A stretch of 6,816 bases of DNA from Gammaproteobacteria bacterium. GTDB taxonomy: Bacteria > Gemmatimonadota > Gemmatimonadetes > Longimicrobiales > Gaopeijiaceae. This document shows, one piece after another, positions 1-4,752 of this stretch. Below the pieces are notes generated by a model. The model made no database searches, was not told the DNA's origin, and was given only the letters and a program-made list of their open reading frames with translations. Numbering within the stretch: the stretch's first letter is position 1; the number at the start of each line of letters is the position of its first letter. Location of the stretch: the NCBI GenBank assembly GCA_024638345.1, contig JAHEKL010000155.1, forward strand, positions 1 to 6,816, written 5' to 3'. Position numbers and translations under genes: made by a program.

Positions 1-2
1 TC

Positions 3-380
3 CAGGACCCCAATGAACCCGTGCCGTCCCAGGACGAGACGTTCTTCCTGAGAATGTTCATCGGCGGAATCGGGCCCGGTCTCTTACAGCCGGGACCGTA
101 CGATCACGGACCGGTCGAAGAGAATGTGGACGGCTGGGGCATCATCATCTGGCCGGCCTCTTGTCTGCGAGACCGGGACAGCTGCGCTCGCATCCGGATC
201 AAGACGGTGGGCGGAACGCTCGACGTTTCCCGCTACGACCAGGGAAAGGCCGTCTCGAGGCCGCACGCCGAGGGCCCCACGGCGATCGCCGCCGCGGCCG
301 ACCTCGAGGCCGTGGGGCAGGAGGACCACACGGGCCAGGACTACACGATCGAGTGGGCGTTCCACTTGATCGATTCCTGA
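3..380 (+). CDS. C-terminal fragment of an unrecognised protein, 5' end outside window
   Basis: An open frame enters from the left edge and ends at TGA 378-380, giving 125 visible residues. A GTG at 21 could be read as a start, but the frame is open to the edge and no Shine-Dalgarno sequence precedes it, so this is most likely the tail of a longer gene. Third codon positions are strongly G/C, which supports real coding. The sequence alternates hydrophobic and polar residues (GWGIIIWPASC, then GGTLDVSRYDQG, then YTIEWAFHLIDS at the end) and looks like a small beta-rich domain. Two cysteines lie seven residues apart (SCLRDRDSC) and could form a disulfide. The ending is similar in style to C-terminal beta domains of secreted proteins, but I cannot name a family. 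It converges with the minus-strand gene at 493-3168, so the two are not co-transcribed. Confidence 0.7.
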   Translation, partial: QDPNEPVPSQDETFFLRMFIGGIGPGLLQPGPYDHGPVEENVDGWGIIIWPASCLRDRDSCARIRIKTVGGTLDVSRYDQGKAVSRPHAEGPTAIAAAADLEAVGQEDHTGQDYTIEWAFHLIDS

Positions 381-492
381 CCCGACGCCGGTCTGGCCTC
401 ACGATCGCCGCGGGGGACCCGCGAACGACGGTCGGCGAGCGCGGCCGCCTCGCGTTCTCAACAGTACGTGCGGCGTGAGTGGCTGAGAGGAA
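381..492. terminator. Convergent intergenic gap with two weak GC-rich hairpins
   Basis: This gap separates the stop of the left-edge gene from the stop of the minus-strand gene. Two short hairpins are visible. The first is CGCGGG (409-414), loop GGA, CCCGCG (418-423). The second is GCGAG (435-439) with CTCGC (449-453), enclosing a GC-rich loop. Neither is followed by a T-tract on either strand, so they do not fit a classical intrinsic terminator. The position between convergent genes is where a bidirectional terminator would be expected; that role is inferred. Confidence 0.2.
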
Positions 493-3168
493 TCAGCGAC
501 GCCGACCGCCCAATCGGCCGACCTTCACCCCGCAGCTTCCGTCTCGGAGCATGCTGAATTCTCCCTGGGCAGTGATTTGAGCGTTCGACAGTGAATGGAT
601 CCCCACGCCTTGTGGGATCTGCTCACTCCAATGGAGCGACTCGAATCGCTCCAGATCCAGGAACCGCCCGTCGAATCTGCCGGCGACCCGCACCGAGTCG
701 TTCTGCGTGATCGTCACGTTGGTCGTGAGGAGGTGTCCGATGGGGCTGCCTCCTGGGATCCCGACCAAGTCACGCCGGAGGTAGTCGGCGTTGCCAGAGT
801 AGTTCGTCTCGCCGATGCCGAGTGATCCCCAAACCCGGGTGAACGAACCGACCTCACCGGGCGGGAGCGCGGGTACCAACAGCCGGAATGACGTCAGGTC
901 GTCCCAGGCCTCGGTATCGCTGACCGGTGGATACCTGCCAACACTCAAGAGATCGATGGCCGTCCATGGATTCTCAGGCTGGGGATCGCCGTCCAAGACG
1001 AAGGTGGGAGGGTCCATGTCCATGAATTCGGTCGTGCGGATCGTGTCTGCGCTTCCCCACGACGCTCGCACCGAGCGATTCACGCCGGGTCCGCTGATCG
1101 AGGCGCTCCAGTAGCAGGGGCCCACCAGCGTCACGTCACGGTACAACCACTTGCTCTCGCGACGGCCGGGTAGCTCGACCCGAACCTCGAGATCCACGAT
1201 TTCGCCAGTCGTGTGATCGCGACCCAGCGTCACGTCACCTTCGTGCCGGTACGCACCTTCCTCCACCTCTCGCCACGGCACGTAGGACTCGTCAGGGAAC
1301 TCCTCGCCGCCGACCCGCACCTGGAGCGACAGCTCCGGCGGGGCCTCTTCATCTGCGACGCCAATGAGCTGTGGATGAATCCTCAGCCGGTCCGGCTCGC
1401 CATCACCGGCGACGCCGTCTACGCGAACGGTGGCGCTGTCCTCGAGTTCCAGTCCCGTGACCGGGTCGATCAGGAGAACGACGTCTCGGGGATGCGTCTT
1501 CAGGCTTTCACGCTCCATGATCTGAGCATCCGGATCAACGGGATCGTCCCCGGGGGCCAGACTCCGCCCAACCAGGTGCCCGGTCGTATCGAGTTCCGAT
1601 AGGCGGTTGAGCAGTTCCGCAGAGTGAAAGCCCTTGTCCACGAGGCGGATGAACTCGGTTGCCAATGCCCACGCTGGACCCGCGTCCACGGATGTATCGA
1701 ATCCGAACGCGGCTACATTCTCATTGGTCGATTGGAGGGGTCCTTGTCCGGGGGGGACGCCGCTGAGTTGGTCCAGGAGATAGTGATTCAGACCGCTCCG
1801 GCAGGCTCCGATGAAGACCACGGTGTTGTTCAGACCGCTCGGGTAGTAGTGCTGGAAGAACTCGAATCGGTAGATCAGGCGGCGGATCGGGCGCCTGTTC
1901 AGTTCGTTGATGCAGGCTTGGGTTTCGGATCCCACCTGCAGCACGGGGCTCTCCTCACCCTCAGCGATCCGTGTCGCGCAGGACCTCGCCTGCTCGGCCG
2001 TCAGCTCTGGCGCCGGCACCGGAGCTCTCACTGCGCCTACGTCAATCACAAGCCCCACCCACCCGGAGTAATCGTCTGATAGGGCGCGGTGTCCCCAGAT
2101 CTGGGGACAGATCTCTGGGTGGTCCGGTTGTCCCACTATGAAATGGTACCATTCGCTGCCGCGGGCGGAGTGTCGTCGGACGCGCTCCGATGCCCAAGGG
2201 CACGGCCACGCCGAGCCATGGCTGGTGACGATCACCAGGTTGTAGTCGTCCCAGTCGAGGAAGTGTGCGGGCCGGACCTCCCCCCTCAGCAAGGGGGGCT
2301 CATCCGGCTGATCACCTCTAGGTCCGTACAGGTAGCGATCTGGCTCAGGCGGATTGTCGTCCCACTCTCTCAGATTCGCCCAGAGCTCGACGGTGCCCTG
2401 GTTCCGGGGGTCGTAATCGCGGATGTCCCGTACGTCGCGGGCGAAGGAGGATGCTTCCCCGAAAAACTCCCACTCATATGGCGCTACGACGAGTGCCTTC
2501 TTGGGCGTCCCTGCCTCTTCGGCCGCCACGCCTTGCCTTTCTTCCTCCGTGCCGAGATAGGAGACGCTGGCGAGCACCGGGGCCGCCCCGACGATCCCCA
2601 GACCCGCAGCGGCCATCGCGAGCGTTGACCGGCCGGTGTTCCTCTGGAATGGGACTGCAAATGGCTCTGTGAGGCTATCGTTGGTCCCACGGGAGAGTGA
2701 GGCAGCGGTTTGCTGTACCGAGTCTCGTGGAATCGATGCCGGATCCCCTCGATGGTGGTCCAACTCGTCGGGTGCTGAAACCTGGAAGACGCCTGAGCCC
2801 TCGAGGCGGAAGCGTACCGTCTCTTCGAATTGTTCGACGTCGGTCACCGATTGTAGATCGGCCAGAATCTCGGCCGCGTCACTCGCCGTGCCGCCTCCGA
2901 CCCTGAACCGACTCACGACCTCGGCCAATCGCAGGCCTCGATCGCGGATCTCCTCAGGCACCTCGCCCCAGGTGCAGGGATATCGGCGGAGCTCGCATTC
3001 GAGCATGGGGTTCTCCCGAATCGACTCGGCGGCAGACTGATCGTCCTGACAACCCATTCCGACTCCGCCCAGGGTAAGTGCGAGCAAGAGCCAGCTCGTC
3101 GCACGAAGAGCTCCTCGAGGCGCCAGGTGGGAATGCCGGCAGATTGATGAAGCGAGTCGTAGGGTCAT
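493..3168 (-). CDS. Putative lipoprotein with a caspase/CHAT-like (clan CD) cysteine peptidase domain
   Basis: The protein has 891 residues. I chose ATG 3166-3168 because GGAG lies six bases upstream; an in-frame GTG at 3217-3219 would add 17 residues ahead of the signal sequence. Residues 23-40 (SWLLLALTLGGVGMGC) form a signal peptide with a loose lipobox and Cys40 as the lipidation candidate. A second hydrophobic stretch spans about 181-205. The peptidase-like core runs from about 224 to 524. A hydrophobic strand ends in VIVTSHGSAW (candidate catalytic His317), and a second strand ends in VVFIGACRSG (candidate nucleophile Cys456). These are followed by AAFGFDTSVDAGPAWALA and then a helix, the order seen after the Cys in CHAT domains. 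The His-Cys gap of 139 residues is much longer than usual, implying an insertion of roughly 80-100 residues. Beta-rich sequence follows, ending in a domain at about 685-880. Eight other cysteines in the mature protein could make four disulfides. The gene stands alone on its strand. The peptidase call rests on motifs; substrate is unknown. Confidence 0.8.
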   Translation of the reverse strand: MTLRLASSICRHSHLAPRGALRATSWLLLALTLGGVGMGCQDDQSAAESIRENPMLECELRRYPCTWGEVPEEIRDRGLRLAEVVSRFRVGGGTASDAAEILADLQSVTDVEQFEETVRFRLEGSGVFQVSAPDELDHHRGDPASIPRDSVQQTAASLSRGTNDSLTEPFAVPFQRNTGRSTLAMAAAGLGIVGAAPVLASVSYLGTEEERQGVAAEEAGTPKKALVVAPYEWEFFGEASSFARDVRDIRDYDPRNQGTVELWANLREWDDNPPEPDRYLYGPRGDQPDEPPLLRGEVRPAHFLDWDDYNLVIVTSHGSAWPCPWASERVRRHSARGSEWYHFIVGQPDHPEICPQIWGHRALSDDYSGWVGLVIDVGAVRAPVPAPELTAEQARSCATRIAEGEESPVLQVGSETQACINELNRRPIRRLIYRFEFFQHYYPSGLNNTVVFIGACRSGLNHYLLDQLSGVPPGQGPLQSTNENVAAFGFDTSVDAGPAWALATEFIRLVDKGFHSAELLNRLSELDTTGHLVGRSLAPGDDPVDPDAQIMERESLKTHPRDVVLLIDPVTGLELEDSATVRVDGVAGDGEPDRLRIHPQLIGVADEEAPPELSLQVRVGGEEFPDESYVPWREVEEGAYRHEGDVTLGRDHTTGEIVDLEVRVELPGRRESKWLYRDVTLVGPCYWSASISGPGVNRSVRASWGSADTIRTTEFMDMDPPTFVLDGDPQPENPWTAIDLLSVGRYPPVSDTEAWDDLTSFRLLVPALPPGEVGSFTRVWGSLGIGETNYSGNADYLRRDLVGIPGGSPIGHLLTTNVTITQNDSVRVAGRFDGRFLDLERFESLHWSEQIPQGVGIHSLSNAQITAQGEFSMLRDGSCGVKVGRLGGRRR

Positions 3169-3174
3169 CGTTGG

Positions 3175-3180
3175 CTCCGT
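3175..3180 (-). promoter_or_regulatory. Ribosome binding site deciding the start at 3168
   Basis: On the minus strand the sequence reads ACGGAG, then CCAACG, then ATG. GGAG (3175-3178) is separated from the ATG by six bases, a normal Shine-Dalgarno spacing. It is the reason for preferring ATG 3168 over the upstream GTG at 3219. Confidence 0.6.
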
Positions 3181-3240
3181 CCCTGAGAGGGCGTCTTCGC
3201 AAATGAGGCCGTCGGCCACCCGAACGGTTTTGATCGTAGG

Positions 3241-3693
3241 GAGCCGCCACGGACGGGCGGCGGGCCCGATGCTCGACCCCCTGCGACAGTCCGACCAACA
3301 CTCTGCCGTGCGGCACTAGCCTATGGTCCGCGTTCCCCCCCGTCTGGCGGCTCGGCACCCCGTACGACGTCCGGCATGCGACCGATCGTGTCGCGATGGC
3401 TTGGACGAACCGCTCGGCCCTTCGAAACGCCCACTCACGGGGAGGAGCCAATGGTCCGCGTCCAGGTTTGTTCGCGGTCCGCTGGGATGACCCGGAGTAC
3501 AGGTGCAGAGTCGCCGGAGAGGAGTTCGTCTTGACGGTCGATCGCCTCGAGCCCGCCACCGGTACGTTCGTAGGTTGGTGCGCTGTCACCCGGACGGAGA
3601 TCGTCCACCAAACGGGAAGCCACGGTGAGCGGCACGTTCCGGGACTGAGCTCGAACCGTGGATCCGTCCAATCCGGACGTCGTTTGGCGGCTC
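3241..3693. repeat. Three copies of TGGCGGCTC in the divergent control region
   Basis: The 9-mer occurs at 3241-3249 (minus strand), 3345-3353 (plus) and 3685-3693 (plus). The two plus-strand copies share a longer context: CGTCTGGCGGCTCGGCACCCC (from 3341) and CGTTTGGCGGCTCACCCCCC (from 3681). The minus copy lies about 75 bases upstream of the peptidase-like start, and the last plus copy about 90 bases upstream of the lipoprotein start. This layout would suit an operator for a regulator shared by the divergent genes, but GC-rich DNA also yields such repeats by chance. Confidence 0.3.
3471..3602 (+). pseudogene. Short coding-like stretch, possible gene remnant
   Basis: In one plus-strand frame these bases read FAVRWDDPEYRC, VAGEEFVLTVDRLEP and GTFVGWCAVTRTEI, with mostly G/C third codon positions and a natural-looking mix of charged and hydrophobic residues. 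Downstream in the same frame the translation becomes Arg/Ser-rich and runs into the next gene. Just upstream, GGAGGAG (3441-3447) and ATG 3451-3453 would make a good start, but in a different frame that stops at 3532-3534 after 27 codons. A single lost base between 3451 and 3471 would join the two, so a small frameshifted gene is conceivable. A chance open frame is equally possible. Confidence 0.2.
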
Positions 3694-3768
3694 ACCCCCC
3701 TCTTCTTCGTTCGGTGGTGTTGACGGCCGGCTGGTCCGGTCCGTACGCCATGCTCGATCACCGATCTC

Positions 3769-3775
3769 GGAGGGG
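3769..3775 (+). promoter_or_regulatory. Ribosome binding site for the gene at 3782
   Basis: GGAGGGG lies at 3769-3775, with eight bases between the end of its GGAGG core and ATG 3782-3784. This supports that start, which also places the signal sequence exactly at the N-terminus. Confidence 0.6.
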
Positions 3776-3781
3776 CTTCCG

Positions 3782-4669
3782 ATGTCACGCTCCACGATCC
3801 TCAGCACCCTCATCGTCTCAGGTTTCAGCCTCTCCAGCACCTCATGCGCAATGGCGACCCAGGTAGCGGCGGACCAGGCCAGCCGCGCCCTCGAACGAGA
3901 GATCGCCGAACGTGTCGATAGCGGGACTGAGGCGGGGGCGGACGCGGCCGAAGAAGCCATCTTGGGTGGCGACGGAGCGAGCGCCGGTGCCAACAGCCCG
4001 GGCGAGTCCGGCTCGGACAGTGATGGGTCCGGTCCCGCCGATTCCCCCGCCGGCGGCGTGCACGCCGTCAACGCAGGATCCAACTACGACTACGCCCGGG
4101 GCGAGCGTCCTCTGCTCCACGAGGACTACGCCAACGACAACCTGGGCGACTTTCCCCGGGGGTTCGAGCTGGTCGAAGGAACGTGGGACGTGGTGGAGAT
4201 CGAAGGGCGCAGGTGGCTGCGGGGCACGGGCGGTCGGGGTTCCGACTTCCAGGTGGTGCTGCCCGAGGCGCTTCCCGAACGGTTCACGATCGAGTACGAG
4301 ATCATGTACACGCACGGGAACCAGGTGACGATCATGGCCACGTCACCCGTGGAGGGCGATCCCGCCAGCTCCGACGGGACGCTCGTTCAAGTGAAGGGCG
4401 TCGCGTCAGGCGCGTGGATTCCGGCGTCCCGACGTGAGCTCTTCTCGCTGGTCTCTCGTGACGCACTTTCGGCACCCACCCCGGTCGAGATCATGGTCGA
4501 CGGGGCGCAGATGAAGGTGTTCGTGGCCGGCGTGCGGGTCGCGAACGTCCCCAACGCCGAAGTCGTTCGCTCGGATCGTCTCCACTTCGAAGACACGTAC
4601 TTCTCGACCCCCGAGGCGCCGGTGTTTATCGGTGCGATTCGCGTGGACGTAGGGGGGCTGGACTTGTGA
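3782..4669 (+). CDS. Putative lipoprotein with OmpA-precursor-type concanavalin-like domain, lacking OmpA
   Basis: The protein has 295 residues. Residues 1-22 (MSRSTILSTLIV, then SGFSLSSTSC) form a signal sequence; Cys22, the only cysteine, is the candidate lipidation site although the residue at -3 is Ser. Residues 27-48 form a charged, probably helical segment (QASRALEREIAERVDSG), followed at about 49-98 by a linker rich in Ala, Gly, Ser and Asp. Residues 105-293 look like a jelly-roll beta domain: YARGERPLLHEDYANDNLGD, then FPRGFELVEGTW, VVEIEGRRWLRG, LPEALPERFTIEYEI and finally PVFIGAIRVDVGG. From memory, this pattern matches the N-terminal half of proteins annotated as OmpA family or OmpA precursor in Gemmatimonadota and related phyla. 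In those, an OmpA peptidoglycan-binding domain follows; here the protein stops at GGLDL. A natural short form or a truncation are both possible. A role at the cell envelope, possibly carbohydrate binding, is inferred. It lies 83 bases upstream of the metallopeptidase gene and is probably co-transcribed with it. Confidence 0.8.
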   Translation: MSRSTILSTLIVSGFSLSSTSCAMATQVAADQASRALEREIAERVDSGTEAGADAAEEAILGGDGASAGANSPGESGSDSDGSGPADSPAGGVHAVNAGSNYDYARGERPLLHEDYANDNLGDFPRGFELVEGTWDVVEIEGRRWLRGTGGRGSDFQVVLPEALPERFTIEYEIMYTHGNQVTIMATSPVEGDPASSDGTLVQVKGVASGAWIPASRRELFSLVSRDALSAPTPVEIMVDGAQMKVFVAGVRVANVPNAEVVRSDRLHFEDTYFSTPEAPVFIGAIRVDVGGLDL

Positions 4670-4700
4670 GGCACGCTGGGATGGTGCGGGCCGGGTCAAG

Positions 4701-4731
4701 CTCGACGACGTCTACCAAGACGCAAGTCGAG
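4701..4731 (+). other. Inverted repeat in the gap before the metallopeptidase gene
   Basis: An outer stem CTCGAC (4701-4706) pairs with GTCGAG (4726-4731). An inner stem CGTCT (4709-4713) pairs with AGACG (4718-4722) around the loop ACCA. The two stems are separated by a small internal loop (GA opposite CAA), giving 11 base pairs in total. No T-tract follows, so it is not a standard terminator. It lies 32 bases after the stop of the upstream gene and ends three bases before the hairpin that covers the next ribosome binding site. Confidence 0.45.
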
Positions 4732-4733
4732 TC

Positions 4734-4746
4734 CTCCTGCAAGGAG
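4734..4746 (+). promoter_or_regulatory. Ribosome binding site AAGGAG within a small hairpin
   Basis: AAGGAG at 4741-4746 lies six bases ahead of GTG 4753-4755, an ideal spacing that decides this start. Directly before it, CTCCT (4734-4738) is an exact complement of AGGAG (4742-4746) with a three-base loop GCA. In the mRNA the Shine-Dalgarno sequence could therefore be paired. The stem is short, so its effect on translation is uncertain. Confidence 0.55.
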
Positions 4747-4752
4747 CGTACG

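Larger units (their letters stand above)
3169..3781. other. Divergent intergenic region, 613 bases, no convincing intact gene
   Basis: This stretch separates the minus-strand peptidase-like gene from the plus-strand lipoprotein gene, so the control regions of both should lie here. Open frames are present on both strands, but their translations are Arg/Ser/Pro-rich and overlap the flanking genes, as expected of chance frames in GC-rich DNA. Visible structure includes three exact copies of TGGCGGCTC (3241-3249 on minus; 3345-3353 and 3685-3693 on plus), an 11-base direct repeat ATGGTCCGCGT (3323-3333 and 3451-3461), and a hairpin GCCGCC/GGCGGC (3243-3248 with 3256-3261). A short coding-like stretch lies at 3471-3602. 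I found no convincing sigma-70 -35/-10 pair on either strand. Confidence 0.6.

Noticed and set aside
2954..3589. A 211-residue minus-strand frame overlapping the start of the caspase-like gene and the intergenic region
   Set aside because: The translation is Arg/Ser/Pro-rich, overlaps the signal peptide region of a better-supported gene in another frame and has no convincing domain.
3720..3749. TTGACG, 18 bases, TACGCC as a promoter for the gene at 3782
   Set aside because: The -35 match is good, but TACGCC matches only two of six -10 consensus positions, and TTGACG recurs nearby at 3531-3536 without a partner.
3396..3866. The full 156-residue plus-strand frame in the divergent gap
   Set aside because: Only the middle part looks protein-like. 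The C-terminal part is Arg/Ser/His-rich and overlaps 85 bases of the lipoprotein gene, so the complete frame is not believable as a gene.
4701..4731. Interrupted hairpin read as an intrinsic terminator of the lipoprotein gene
   Set aside because: The stem is broken by an internal loop and is followed by TCCTCC rather than a T-tract; the next gene starts 22 bases later, which favours co-transcription.
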